Below, in pieces: positions 1-9,335 of a stretch of DNA of 64,000 bases. Source of the DNA: Providencia rettgeri (lineage in GTDB: Bacteria > Pseudomonadota > Gammaproteobacteria > Enterobacterales > Enterobacteriaceae); the NCBI RefSeq assembly GCF_001874625.1, contig NZ_CP017671.1, positions 744,001 through 808,000 on the forward strand, read 5' to 3'. The first letter of the stretch is position 1. Every line of letters starts with the position of its first letter. The notes under the pieces were generated by a model. That model searched no databases. It had not been told where the DNA came from and saw only the letters and a program-made list of their open reading frames with translations. A program made the translations under genes and the position numbers.

Positions 1-576
1 GCCGGTGTTGGTGAGCAAGTCGCAGAGGTGACAGAGCGTGCAATGCAAGGGGAGCTAGATTTTACCGAAAGCTTGCGCGCACGCGTTAGCTTACTAGAAG
101 GTGCAGATGCGTCAATTCTTGACCAAGTATTGGAAACATTGCCTTTGATGCCAGGGTTGACTAATTTGGTGCGTAAACTTCAAGCCATGAATTGGCATAT
201 TGCGATAGCTTCTGGTGGGTTCACTTTCTTTGCTAATGATTTGCAGCAGCGGTTAAAACTCGCAGCCGCAGTTGCTAACCAGCTCGAAGTTAAAAATGGC
301 AAACTGACTGGTAAAGTCAAAGGGCCAATAGTCGATGCAAAATATAAAGCCCAAACGTTGGTCAAACTAGCTGAAAAACTGGAAATACCTATCGAACAAA
401 CAGTGGCAATCGGCGACGGGGCAAATGACTTGAAGATGATCCGTAAAGCAGGGCTGGGTATTGCATATCATGCGAAACCAAAGGTGTATGCAAGGGCGAA
501 GGTGGCTATTCGTCACGCGGATCTCATGGGGGTGATGTGTGTGTTGAGCGGGGGCTTGAAGCACGAGGAACGCTAA
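1..576 (+). CDS. serB: Phosphoserine phosphatase, C-terminal part (5' end outside window)
   Basis: The reading frame is open from base 1, so the N-terminus lies upstream of the window. SerB hydrolyses O-phosphoserine to serine, the last step of serine biosynthesis, in the cytosol. The visible part carries HAD-family motif II (Ser in ASGGF, about 70 codons in) and the acidic motif GDGANDLKMI that helps bind Mg2+. The catalytic DxDxT motif is not visible. The next gene is radA, as in the E. coli serB-radA-nadR order, but an ERIC array separates the two here. The GTG at 28 is internal and not a start. Confidence 0.95.
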   Translation, partial: AGVGEQVAEVTERAMQGELDFTESLRARVSLLEGADASILDQVLETLPLMPGLTNLVRKLQAMNWHIAIASGGFTFFANDLQQRLKLAAAVANQLEVKNGKLTGKVKGPIVDAKYKAQTLVKLAEKLEIPIEQTVAIGDGANDLKMIRKAGLGIAYHAKPKVYARAKVAIRHADLMGVMCVLSGGLKHEER

Positions 577-1119
577 ATATTCGTTATATTTCGTGCTGTG
601 GCGGTGTTGGCTGCACTCGGCTGCTTGGGTCACATACTTTTGTATGCTCCCCAAGACATCCTCTTTTGCCGCCTAGCCACAACCCGAACTATTTTGAATA
701 TTGATATCGATATTTTATGGTTTGCGCTGTAGCGGTGTTGGCCGCGCTCGCTAACCCTAGTCACATACTGATGTATGCTCCTAGGGCTTAGCTTTACTTG
801 CCGCCTTGCTACAACACAACCCATTTTGAATATCAAAAATATTCGTTATATTTCGTGCTGTGGCGGTGTTGGCTGCGCTCGGCTGCTTGGGTCACATACT
901 TTTGTATGCTCCCCAAGACATCCTCTTTTGCCGCCTAGCCACAACCCGAACTATTTTGAATATTGGTATCGATATTTTATGGTTTGTGCTGTAGCGGTGT
1001 TGGCTGCACTCGGCTGCTTGGGTCACATACTTTTGTATGCTCCCCAAGACATCCTCTTTTGCCGCCTAGCCACAACCCGAACTATTTTGAATATTGGTAT
1101 CGATATTTTATGGTTTGTG
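577..1119 (+). repeat. Tandem ERIC (IRU) array, four copies plus a partial fifth
   Basis: Four ERIC-type elements lie head to tail. The landmark GCGGTGTTGG recurs at 601, 732, 863 and 994, an exact 131-bp period. A fifth start (1097-1119) breaks off just before radA. Each unit has the ERIC hallmarks: a central GTCACATAC...GTATGCTCC palindrome and end motifs related to TTGCCGCCT and CGAACTATTTTGAATATT. Copies 1, 3 and 4 share the same core, while copy 2 has a diverged core (CTAACCCTAG and CTAGGGCTTAG). The array fills the serB-radA gap. Open frames here arise only from the repeat. Confidence 0.88.
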
Positions 1120-1166
1120 AGATAGCAATAATCTAAAACTAAGTTAATTATCAAGAGGAGTTTGCT

Positions 1167-2552
1167 GTGGCGAAAGGGGTAAAAAGGGCGTTTGTCTGTA
1201 ATGAATGCGGGGCGGATTATCCACGTTGGCAAGGGCAGTGTAGTGCTTGCCATGCATGGAATACCATTACAGAAGTGCGTCTGGCCTCAACAAGCTCTTC
1301 ATCACGTAATGACCGTTTAACGGGCTATGCAGGGAATGCGGCTGGGGTAAGTAAGGTTCAGAAATTATCTGAAATCAGCCTCGAAGAACTTCCTCGTTTT
1401 ACTACAGGTTTTAAAGAATTTGATAGGGTGCTAGGCGGAGGCGTTGTGCCGGGTAGTGCCATTTTAATTGGCGGGAACCCGGGGGCGGGTAAAAGTACAT
1501 TATTGCTACAAACCATGTGCTTGCTTTCACGTGAAATGAAAACCCTCTATGTCACTGGGGAAGAGTCATTGCAACAAGTGGCGATGCGTGCGCATCGACT
1601 TGGTTTACCAACAGATTCGCTCAATATGCTATCCGAAACCAGTATTGAACAAATTTGTTTAACCGCGGAACAAGAACAGCCGAAACTAATGGTAATAGAC
1701 TCCATCCAAGTGATGCATATGGCCGATATCCAATCATCACCGGGCAGTGTGGCGCAAGTTCGTGAAACAGCCGCGTATCTGACTCGCTTTGCGAAAACCC
1801 GCGGTGTTGCGATTATTATGGTAGGCCATGTCACAAAGGATGGTTCACTTGCGGGGCCAAAAGTCCTTGAGCACTGTATTGACTGTTCTATCATGCTTGA
1901 TGGTGATGCCGATAACCGTTTTCGCACGTTACGTAGCCATAAAAACCGTTTTGGTGCCGTTAATGAACTCGGGGTATTTGCTATGACGGAGCAAGGGCTT
2001 AAAGAGGTCAATAACCCATCGGCAATTTTCTTAAGTCGTGGTGATGAAGTGACCTCTGGCAGTTCCGTTATGGTGGTCTGGGAAGGGACGAGGCCATTGC
2101 TGGTGGAGATCCAAGCCCTAGTTGACCATTCGATGATGTCTAATCCACGTCGGGTTGCTGTCGGGCTTGAACAAAACCGCTTAGCAATTTTGCTGGCCGT
2201 GTTGCACCGTCATGGTGGCTTACAAATGTCGGACCAAGATGTTTTTGTGAATGTGGTGGGTGGCGTCAAAGTGACTGAGACCAGTGCTGATTTGGCGTTA
2301 TTGCTTTCTTTAGTTTCAAGTTTTCGAGACCGGCCGTTACCTAGGGATCTTGTGGTGTTTGGCGAAGTTGGGCTAGCAGGGGAAATCCGTCCGGTTCCAA
2401 GCGGGCAAGAGCGTATCTCTGAGGCGGCAAAACACGGTTTTAAACGTGCGATTGTGCCTCATGCTAATATGCCCAAAAAATCGCCGCCAGACATGAAAGT
2501 CTACGGGGTGAAAAAGTTGGCGGATGCGCTCAGCATTTTAGATGAGCTATAA
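1167..2552 (+). CDS. radA: DNA repair protein RadA
   Basis: 461 residues, matching the family length of about 460. RadA is a RecA-like ATPase and DnaB-type helicase that drives branch migration during recombination. The N-terminus has a four-Cys zinc finger (C11, C14, C25, C28). The Walker A motif GGNPGAGKST is at about 102-111, and the RadA-specific KNRFG motif is near 259. The C-terminal third is Lon-protease-like. The start is GTG at 1167, preceded by AAGAGGAG with good spacing. nadR follows after 31 bp. The partial ERIC copy ends about 45 bp upstream, so any local promoter would lie in or beside the repeat. Confidence 0.97.
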   Translation: MAKGVKRAFVCNECGADYPRWQGQCSACHAWNTITEVRLASTSSSSRNDRLTGYAGNAAGVSKVQKLSEISLEELPRFTTGFKEFDRVLGGGVVPGSAILIGGNPGAGKSTLLLQTMCLLSREMKTLYVTGEESLQQVAMRAHRLGLPTDSLNMLSETSIEQICLTAEQEQPKLMVIDSIQVMHMADIQSSPGSVAQVRETAAYLTRFAKTRGVAIIMVGHVTKDGSLAGPKVLEHCIDCSIMLDGDADNRFRTLRSHKNRFGAVNELGVFAMTEQGLKEVNNPSAIFLSRGDEVTSGSSVMVVWEGTRPLLVEIQALVDHSMMSNPRRVAVGLEQNRLAILLAVLHRHGGLQMSDQDVFVNVVGGVKVTETSADLALLLSLVSSFRDRPLPRDLVVFGEVGLAGEIRPVPSGQERISEAAKHGFKRAIVPHANMPKKSPPDMKVYGVKKLADALSILDEL

Positions 2553-2583
2553 CGCTTATTACTAAGAGTAAAAAGGAAAATAA

Positions 2584-3819
2584 ATGGCTGAATTTGACTA
2601 TCTTAAAAACGCAATCAAACGAGCGGGTTACACTCTCCAGCAAGTGGCTGATGCGACAGATATGACCAAAGGCTACCTCAGCCAGTTGATAAACGATAAA
2701 ATCAAGAGCCCAAGTGCCCAAAAAATAGCGGCTCTTCATCGTTTTTTAGGCCTTGAATATCCCAATAAGCAAAAAACGATCGGCGTGGTGTTTGGCAAAT
2801 TTTACCCATTACACACAGGGCATATTTATTTGATCCAACGTGCTTGCAGCCAAGTGGATGAACTGCATGTAATCCTTTGCCATGATGAACCTCGTGATAA
2901 AGACCTGTTTATTAATAGTTCAATGTCACAACAACCAACTGTCAGTGACCGGCTGCGTTGGTTACTGCAAACCTTTAAATATCAAAAAAACATTCACATT
3001 CATTCATTTGATGAAAATGGTATAGAGCCTTATCCACACGGCTGGGAAGTGTGGAGCGATGGTATGAAAGGCTTTTTGAAAAAGCACAATATCCACCCTA
3101 GTTTTATTTATTCAGGGGAGGCAAACGATGCTCCTCGCTACAAAAAATATTTAGGTATTGAAACTGTTTTGGTTGACCCTGAGCGCACCTTTATGAATAT
3201 CAGTGGTAACCAAATTCGTCAGGCACCGTTTCGCTATTGGGATTACATTCCAACGGAAGTTAAACCTTTCTTTGTCCGGAAGGTGGCGATTTTAGGAGGT
3301 GAATCAAGTGGGAAATCTACCTTAGTTAACAAATTAGCCAACATTTTTAATACCAGTAGTGCATGGGAGTATGGGCGCGATTATGTTTTTAGCCATTTAG
3401 GTGGTGACGAAATGGCATTGCAATATTCAGATTACGATAAAATCGCCTTGGGTCATGCGCAATATATTGATTTTGCAGTAAAATATGCCAATAAAGTGGC
3501 GTTTATTGATACGGACTTTGTGACAACGCAAGCCTTCTGTTTACGCTATGAAGGCAAAGAGCATCCATTCGTTCAGGCACTGATCGATGAATACCGATTT
3601 GATTTGGTGATAGTACTGGAAAATAACACGCCGTGGGTGGCTGATGGTTTAAGAAGTTTAGGAAGCGATAAAGACCGCAAAGCTTTCCAAAACTTACTCA
3701 TTGAAATGCTTAAGAAAAATAATATTGAGTTTGTACGTGTAGAGTCCTCTGATTACGATACGCGTTTCTTAGAATGTGTAACCCTCGTTCAGCAGTTATT
3801 GATGTTGGATGACTTATAA
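2584..3819 (+). CDS. nadR: Trifunctional NAD regulator / NMN adenylyltransferase / ribosylnicotinamide kinase
   Basis: 411 residues, the usual length for enterobacterial NadR. The N-terminal XRE-type helix-turn-helix (about 1-55) represses NAD genes. The central nucleotidyltransferase domain has GKFYPLHTGH at about 71-80. The C-terminal kinase domain has a P-loop GGESSGKST near 238. The protein senses NAD and salvages nicotinamide riboside. The start ATG at 2584 has AAAAGGAAAAT just upstream. It is probably cotranscribed with radA (31-bp gap) and ends at a strong hairpin terminator. Confidence 0.97.
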   Translation: MAEFDYLKNAIKRAGYTLQQVADATDMTKGYLSQLINDKIKSPSAQKIAALHRFLGLEYPNKQKTIGVVFGKFYPLHTGHIYLIQRACSQVDELHVILCHDEPRDKDLFINSSMSQQPTVSDRLRWLLQTFKYQKNIHIHSFDENGIEPYPHGWEVWSDGMKGFLKKHNIHPSFIYSGEANDAPRYKKYLGIETVLVDPERTFMNISGNQIRQAPFRYWDYIPTEVKPFFVRKVAILGGESSGKSTLVNKLANIFNTSSAWEYGRDYVFSHLGGDEMALQYSDYDKIALGHAQYIDFAVKYANKVAFIDTDFVTTQAFCLRYEGKEHPFVQALIDEYRFDLVIVLENNTPWVADGLRSLGSDKDRKAFQNLLIEMLKKNNIEFVRVESSDYDTRFLECVTLVQQLLMLDDL

Positions 3820-3833
3820 ATAAAGTCACCCAA

Positions 3834-3863
3834 TAAAAAACGGCATCGAATGATGCCGTTTTG
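3834..3863 (+). terminator. Rho-independent terminator after nadR
   Basis: The stem CGGCAT / ATGCCG closes on a short CGAATG loop, with an A-run before and a T-run after. It could work in both directions and so also stop ettA transcription reading leftward. Confidence 0.85.
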
Positions 3864-3890
3864 ATTCTATCGATATGATATCGATCCCTT

Positions 3891-4000
3891 AAATAATTTG
3901 AATTATAGGTAGGCGGCAAGAGAGTGAGTCCCTAGGAGCATACACCAGTATGTGACTAGGTCTCACAAAAGCAGCCAACACCGCTATAATTCTAAATTAT
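3891..4000 (-). repeat. Solitary ERIC element, minus orientation
   Basis: About 110 bp with the reverse-complement ERIC hallmarks: TAGGTAGGCGGCAAG, CCTAGGAGCATAC, GTATGTGACTAGG and CAGCCAACACCGC. The ends AATAATTTGAATTATA and TATAATTCTAAATTAT are inverted relative to each other. It lies between the nadR terminator and the ettA stop codon, so it would form the 3' end of any ettA transcript that passes it. Confidence 0.85.
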
Positions 4001-4008
4001 GACAAGGA

Positions 4009-5676
4009 TTATTTGGTCATACGCTTATACTTCATACGATGTGGCTGCAGCGCTTCGGCACCTAATGTGCGTTTCTTGTAATCTTCATATTCAGAGAAGT
4101 TACCTTCGAAGAAGCTGATATTCCCTTCATCTTGATAATCAATGATATGTGTTGCAATACGGTCAAGGAACCAACGGTCATGGGAAATAACCATTGCACA
4201 GCCCGGGAACTCTAATAGGGCGTTTTCCAACGCACGTAAAGTTTCTACGTCGAGGTCGTTGGTTGGTTCATCGAGTAGCAAGACGTTACCGCCCACTTGC
4301 AGTAGTTTAGCTAAGTGTAAACGACCACGTTCACCACCAGATAACTCACCGACGCGCTTACCTTGGTCAATGCCTTTAAAGTTAAAGCGGCCAACATAAG
4401 CACGGCTAGGAATTTCAAAGTTACCGATACGCATGATGTCCTGACCGTTAGAAATCTCTTCCCAAACAGTTTTGCTGTCATCCATGGAATCACGGAACTG
4501 ATCAACAGAGGCAATCTTCACGGTTTCACCAACAGTGATGGAGCCAGAATCAGGCTGTTCTTGCCCTGAAATCATCCGAAATAGTGTTGATTTACCCGCA
4601 CCGTTCGGCCCGATAATCCCAACAATTGCCCCTTTAGGAATGGAGAAGCTCAGGTTATCAATCAGAACGCGGTCGCCATATGATTTGCTTAGGTTTTCAA
4701 CATCAATAACCTTATCACCTAAACGTGGACCTGGTGGAATAAATAGCTCACTGGTCTCGTTACGTTTTTGATATTCAACGTTATTAAGTTCTTCAAAACG
4801 CGCCAGACGCGCTTTCCCTTTCGATTGACGGCCTTTAGGGTTTTGACGTATCCACTCAAGCTCTTTCTCGATAGACTTACGGCGAGCCGCTTCAGTTGAG
4901 GCCTCTTGGGCTAAACGAGCATCTTTTTGTTCAAGCCAAGAAGAATAGTTACCTTCCCAAGGAATGCCCTCACCACGGTCAAGCTCAAGGATCCAACCTG
5001 CTACGTTATCAAGGAAGTAACGGTCATGCGTGATAGCTACGACGGTACCTTCATAGTCGTGTAAGAAGCGCTCTAACCACGCCACAGACTCTGCGTCTAA
5101 GTGGTTGGTTGGCTCATCGAGTAACAGCATATCTGGTTTTTCTAGCAGCAGGCGGCAAATCGCCACTCGGCGGCGCTCCCCCCCAGATAGATTCTCTATT
5201 TTTGCATCCCAAGGGGGAAGACGTAATGCATCAGCAGCACGTTCTAGTTGGTTATCAAGGTTGTGGCCATCTTGCGCAGAAATAATGGCTTCTAACTCGC
5301 CTTGTTCTTTGGCCAGTTTATCAAAATCCGCGCCTTCTTCTGCATAAGCCGCATAGACTTCATCTAAGCGGGTCAATGCACGTTTAACCTCACCAACGGC
5401 CTCTTCAACGGCTTCACGCACTGTGTGTTCAAGGTTGAGTTTTGGTTCTTGTGGTAGGTAACCAATTTTTAGACCTGGTTGAGGACGCGCTTCACCCTCG
5501 ATATCGGTATCAATACCTGCCATGATACGCAGTAATGTTGATTTACCCGCCCCGTTTAGACCTAAAACACCGATCTTAGCCCCCGGAAAGAAGCTCAGAG
5601 AGATATTTTTTAAAATATGACGTTTCGGTGGAACAATTTTTCCAACCCGATACATACTATAAACGTATTGAGCCAA
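4009..5676 (-). CDS. ettA: Energy-dependent translational throttle protein EttA (ABC-F)
   Basis: 555 residues, as in E. coli EttA (YjjK). It is a soluble ABC-F ATPase that binds the ribosomal E site and gates entry into elongation according to the ATP/ADP ratio. Two ABC cassettes are visible: Walker A GLNGAGKST at 39-47 with signature LSGGERRR near 165, and GPNGAGKST near 355 with LSGGERGR near 443. A charged linker joins the two. There are no membrane segments. It is transcribed away from slt. Confidence 0.97.
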   Translation of the reverse strand: MAQYVYSMYRVGKIVPPKRHILKNISLSFFPGAKIGVLGLNGAGKSTLLRIMAGIDTDIEGEARPQPGLKIGYLPQEPKLNLEHTVREAVEEAVGEVKRALTRLDEVYAAYAEEGADFDKLAKEQGELEAIISAQDGHNLDNQLERAADALRLPPWDAKIENLSGGERRRVAICRLLLEKPDMLLLDEPTNHLDAESVAWLERFLHDYEGTVVAITHDRYFLDNVAGWILELDRGEGIPWEGNYSSWLEQKDARLAQEASTEAARRKSIEKELEWIRQNPKGRQSKGKARLARFEELNNVEYQKRNETSELFIPPGPRLGDKVIDVENLSKSYGDRVLIDNLSFSIPKGAIVGIIGPNGAGKSTLFRMISGQEQPDSGSITVGETVKIASVDQFRDSMDDSKTVWEEISNGQDIMRIGNFEIPSRAYVGRFNFKGIDQGKRVGELSGGERGRLHLAKLLQVGGNVLLLDEPTNDLDVETLRALENALLEFPGCAMVISHDRWFLDRIATHIIDYQDEGNISFFEGNFSEYEDYKKRTLGAEALQPHRMKYKRMTK

Positions 5677-5902
5677 TTTATTTACCTTTTGATTTATAAA
5701 GGGAACTTTAGTTTTTTAGTTTATTTTGCTTTAACAAGCTTAGGCTGAAAAGCATTTAATAAACAGCCATATAATTTTCTAGAACTATACCTGAACATCA
5801 GGAGATCATCCATCCCTCCCTCTCAGTGAGACAAGCTTGATGACTTTCTATTATCAACTCATGGGGATGTAGTGATGTGATGCGCTATACAGGGAGTTAC
5901 CC

Positions 5903-6056
5903 ATGATAAAAAGTTTTAAACATAAAGGAATTGAATACTTTTTTAAAATGGGCGTTACGTCAGGTATTTAATCGAAACACATAACAAAGTTACGAATACA
6001 ACTGATTGCGCTGAATATTGCCGAGGGGCAAAGACTTTAAATCATTCATAAAGTGG
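5903..6056 (+). pseudogene. HigB-type (RelE/ParE fold) toxin remnant
   Basis: From ATG 5903 the frame reads MIKSFKHKGIEYFFKMG and then VTSGI, followed by a TAA where the HigB family has Gln. After that stop the same frame continues SKHITKLRIQLIALNIAEGQ, matching the HigB core from memory, then meets another stop and loses similarity. This looks like a type II toxin gene killed by a nonsense change and 3' decay. I found no HigA antitoxin downstream. It sits in the 650-bp ettA-slt gap. The family call rests on remembered similarity, not a search. Confidence 0.68.
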
Positions 6057-6154
6057 CTGATACGTAAAAGACTGTAAAGTCGAAATAATCAAGAACTCTC
6101 CGCTGTTACTAAATAAAAACTTTCGGTAGCATTCATAGTATTGATATATGCTTA

Positions 6155-6281
6155 ATATACCCGTAATCCTTCAAGTTGCAGTGGTGTTAACTGCGCTCAG
6201 CTAGCCGAGTCACATAGTTTATCTATGCTCTCTGTCTATCTTCGCTTGTCGCCTACCTACAACTCGAATTATTTGGGATAT
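6155..6281 (+). repeat. Solitary ERIC element upstream of slt
   Basis: A near full-length copy of about 127 bp. It begins ATATACCCGTAATCCTTCAA, keeps GAGTCACATAG and CTTGTCGCCTACCTACAACT, and ends CGAATTATTTGGGATATG, close to the canonical enterobacterial ERIC ends. It lies 65 bp before the slt start, so it may be transcribed as part of the slt leader. Confidence 0.88.
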
Positions 6282-6345
6282 GTGTGTATATAGGTTAAGG
6301 TTTTCCCTGTAGTTTGACTTTAGTTTAGCGATGGAGCGAGTGAAT

Positions 6346-8259
6346 ATGAAAGGTTGGTTAGCGGCAGTACCAGTAACAATGTTGCTGGTTTCCAGCACCG
6401 TATGGGCTGATACCTTACAAGCGCAGCGGGAGCGCTATCAGGCAATTAAGGTTGCATGGGATGCCAATAAAATGGATGAAGTCGAGCGCTTACTGCCGAC
6501 CTTGCATGATTATCCACTTTACCCTTATCTTGCTTATCGTGAGCTAACTCAAGACTTAGATATTGTATCACCTCGCCAAGTTCAGGAATTTATTAACACT
6601 TACCCGACGCTACCTGTCGCAAAAAATTTAAAAACTCGCTTTGTTAATGAATTAGCACGCCGCCAAGAATGGAAATCATTGTTGGAATTTAGCCCTGAAG
6701 CTCCAAAGCCGGCTGAAGCACAATGTAATTTTTATTTTGCAAATTGGGCAGTAGGTAACAAGCAAGTTGCTTGGCAAGGTGCAGAAAAAGCGTGGTTAAA
6801 CGGCCGTTCTATGCCATCAGCGTGTGATAAGCTTTTCAATGAATGGGAAAAAGAAGGTTATTTAACCCCTGAAATGACCCTTGAGCGTATTAGTTTGGCA
6901 ATTAAAGAAGGGAATACTTCGATTGCGAGCTATTTGGCTAAACGTTTACCACCGAGTTATAAAACGATAGGCGATGCGCTGATTAAACTACAAAATGACC
7001 CAGCGTCTGTTGTCACTTTTGCTAAAACAGTAACTCCTACCGACTTTACTCGCCAAGCCACGACAGCAGGCTTTAGCCGCTATGCACGTCAATCCCCAGA
7101 TGCAGCTCGCGCAGTATTAAATACGGTAAGTTCTGCACAAAAAATGAATATGACAGAAAGCCAAGCGCTTAAAGATAGTATCGCATGGCAATATATGGGG
7201 GATGTCACGCCAGAACAGGCGCAATGGCGCGATGAAACTATTCAGGAAAGTCATTCATCATCACTGAAAGAACGCCGAGTCCGCCTTGCTTTAGGGGCAG
7301 GGGATAAAACCGGAGTAGCCGCGTGGCTGAGGCAATTACCTGCTGATGTGAAAAATAAAGAAGAATGGCAATACTGGCAGGCTATTACGCTCATTGATGC
7401 GGGTAAGAAAGCCGAGGGTGAAGCAAAGCTTCGTGAATTAACCAAGAAACGTGGTTTTTACCCAATGGTTGCTGCGCAGGTTTTAAATATTGAATACCCT
7501 GTCTATGTCAATACTGCCGCTAAGCCTGATGCCAGTATTAATCAGTTACCTGAAGTGCAACGCGTGCGTGAGTTAATGTACTGGGAACTGGAAAATCTTG
7601 CGCGTTCTGAATGGGTTAGCTTAGTGGCTTCTCTCCCTGCTAATCAACAAGAACAGCTTGCGCGTTATGCATTTGATAACAAGTGGCCCGATCTTAGCGT
7701 TCAAGCTACGATCACAGCAAAATTGTGGGATCACTTGGAAGAGCGCTTCCCATTGGCGTGGGATAAAGAATTTAGCCTCTATACAAAATCAAAAGATATT
7801 CCAAAGAGTTATGCCATGGCAATTGCTCGCCAAGAAAGCGCTTGGAACCCACAAGCACGCTCACCCGTAGGGGCTACAGGTTTAATGCAGTTAATGCCAG
7901 CAACAGCGAAACATACCGCTAAAAAGCAAGGTATTAATTATGTGAATACGAGTCAGTTGACTAATCCAACTACCAATATCGAGTTGGGAACTGCCTATCT
8001 TGAAGATGTATACCAGCAGTTTGGAAATAACCGTATTTTAGCCAGCGCAGCCTATAATGCAGGCCCTTCAAGGGTAACTCGTTGGTTAGGTAATAGTGGC
8101 GGACGCATTGATGCAATTGCATTTGTTGAAAGTATTCCGTTTTCTGAAACCCGTGGTTATGTGAAAAACGTTTTATCCTATGACTTGTTTTATCGCCATT
8201 TTATGGGGCAAAAAGGTATGAAGATTTTGCTTCCTAATGAATGGAATATGAAATACTAA
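6346..8259 (+). CDS. slt: Soluble lytic murein transglycosylase Slt70
   Basis: 637 residues from ATG 6346. This start is preferred over the in-frame ATG at 6331 because GGAG at 6333 makes a good ribosome binding site and the product then opens directly with a signal peptide cleaved after VWA (about residue 21). It is a periplasmic enzyme that cleaves glycan strands to 1,6-anhydromuramyl products. A long superhelical alpha domain precedes the C-terminal lysozyme-like domain with ARQESAWNP (catalytic Glu at about 497) and GATGLMQLMPATA. The length matches E. coli Slt (645). ERIC copies follow directly. Confidence 0.96.
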   Translation: MKGWLAAVPVTMLLVSSTVWADTLQAQRERYQAIKVAWDANKMDEVERLLPTLHDYPLYPYLAYRELTQDLDIVSPRQVQEFINTYPTLPVAKNLKTRFVNELARRQEWKSLLEFSPEAPKPAEAQCNFYFANWAVGNKQVAWQGAEKAWLNGRSMPSACDKLFNEWEKEGYLTPEMTLERISLAIKEGNTSIASYLAKRLPPSYKTIGDALIKLQNDPASVVTFAKTVTPTDFTRQATTAGFSRYARQSPDAARAVLNTVSSAQKMNMTESQALKDSIAWQYMGDVTPEQAQWRDETIQESHSSSLKERRVRLALGAGDKTGVAAWLRQLPADVKNKEEWQYWQAITLIDAGKKAEGEAKLRELTKKRGFYPMVAAQVLNIEYPVYVNTAAKPDASINQLPEVQRVRELMYWELENLARSEWVSLVASLPANQQEQLARYAFDNKWPDLSVQATITAKLWDHLEERFPLAWDKEFSLYTKSKDIPKSYAMAIARQESAWNPQARSPVGATGLMQLMPATAKHTAKKQGINYVNTSQLTNPTTNIELGTAYLEDVYQQFGNNRILASAAYNAGPSRVTRWLGNSGGRIDAIAFVESIPFSETRGYVKNVLSYDLFYRHFMGQKGMKILLPNEWNMKY

Positions 8260-8261
8260 AG

Positions 8262-8496
8262 ATACTCTTCATATTTCGAATTGTAGGGGTGTTGGCTACG
8301 TTTGCTAACCCTAGTCACATACTTGTGTATGCTCCTAGGGCTTAGCATCACTTGCCTCCTACCTACAATCCGAACTATTTTGAGTATTCATATTTTTTAT
8401 ATTTCGTTTTATTGGGGCTTCGTGTTACATACAGGTGTATGCTCCCCGAGCTATCCTCGCTGATCGCCTTGCTACAGTACGAATGCTTTAGCGTAT
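8262..8496 (+). repeat. Two adjacent ERIC elements, the second shortened
   Basis: The first copy (8262-8387) is full length, with CCCTAGTCACATAC, GTATGCTCCTAGGG and a TTTTGAGTAT end. The second (about 8388-8496) is about 109 bp with a shortened, diverged left arm but keeps the GTATGCTCC core and the GATCGCCTTGCTACAGTACGAAT right arm. They fill most of the slt-trpR gap and leave room for the trpR promoter after 8497. Confidence 0.8.
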
Positions 8497-8538
8497 AACT
8501 CACATTATTTGGCATCTTGGCAATCGCTTTGTGTTTGG

Positions 8539-8590
8539 TTGATGATTTCTAATAAGAGTGTGTTATTATCTGTACTAGTTAAATAGTATG
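8539..8590 (+). promoter_or_regulatory. trpR promoter with Trp repressor operator
   Basis: A near-palindrome GTACTAGTT-AA-ATAGTATG (8572-8590) matches the enterobacterial trp operator core (ACTAGTTAACTAGT) closely. It lies 13 bp before the trpR start, as expected for autorepression. A probable -10 TATTAT is at 8564-8569 and a weak -35 TTGATG at 8539-8544, with 19-bp spacing. Confidence 0.75.
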
Positions 8591-8602
8591 GATGGATAGA
8601 CG

Positions 8603-8920
8603 ATGACAGCAAATCAACAATATGACCCGGCTTTGACCGCGGATGAGAACGCTGACTGGCTGCGCTTTGTGAATTTATTACAATTGGCATTTGAACAAGA
8701 TATCCATTTGCCAGTTCTTCAGTTATTACTTACGCCAGATGAGCGTACAGCCTTATCGACCCGAGTTAAAATAGTGCAAGAGCTAATGCGCGGCGAAATG
8801 AGCCAAAGAGAACTTAAAAATGAACTCGGAGTGGGGATAGCGACCATAACGCGAGGTTCGAATAGTTTAAAATCGGCTCCATTGGATGTGAAAGCTTGGC
8901 TCGAGTCTCAACTTCTCTAA
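8603..8920 (+). CDS. trpR: Trp operon repressor TrpR
   Basis: 105 residues (108 in E. coli). TrpR is an all-helical dimer that binds tryptophan and represses trp, aroH, mtr and its own gene. The core [20 protein letters not shown] and the helix-turn-helix [20 protein letters not shown] are intact. The gene sits directly downstream of slt, as in E. coli. Both flanks are ERIC repeats: two copies before the promoter and three after the stop, the latter starting at the next base. Confidence 0.96.
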   Translation: MTANQQYDPALTADENADWLRFVNLLQLAFEQDIHLPVLQLLLTPDERTALSTRVKIVQELMRGEMSQRELKNELGVGIATITRGSNSLKSAPLDVKAWLESQLL

Positions 8921-9321
8921 AATACTCTTCATATTTCAAATTGTAGGGGTGTTGGCTGCGCTTGCTAACCCTAGTCACATACTTATGTATGCTCCTAGGG
9001 CTTAGCGCGACTTGCCGCCTACCTACAATTCGAACTATTTTGAGTATTGGCATTTATCTATTTCAAAATTGTAGGGGTGTTAGTTGCATTTGCTAACCCT
9101 AGCCACATACTTATGTATGCTCCTAGGGCTTAGCGCGACTTGCCGCCTACCTACAATTCGAACTATTTTGAGTATTGGCATTTATCTATTTTAAAATTGT
9201 AGGGGTGTTAGTTGCATTTGCTAACCCTAGCCACATACTTATGTATGCTCCTAGGGCTTAGTGCGACTTGCCGCCTACCTACAATTCGAACTATTTTGAG
9301 TATTGGCATTTATCTATTTTT
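8921..9321 (+). repeat. Tandem ERIC array, three copies plus a 15-bp partial start
   Basis: Copies begin at 8921, 9051 and 9179, with a truncated start at 9307. The landmark GTAGGGGTGTT recurs at 8943, 9071 and 9199, an exact 128-bp period. Copies 2 and 3 are almost identical, which suggests recent tandem duplication. Each junction carries CATTTATCTATTT. The array sits between trpR and the yjjX terminator. Confidence 0.88.
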
Positions 9322-9335
9322 AAAACAAATAGACA

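Noticed and set aside
367-654. Minus-strand frame spanning the end of serB and the first ERIC
   Set aside because: Half lies antisense to serB and half in repeat, with no support for a gene.
775-1125. 116-residue open frame in the serB-radA gap
   Set aside because: It lies wholly within tandem ERIC copies and its product repeats itself. There is no ribosome binding site.
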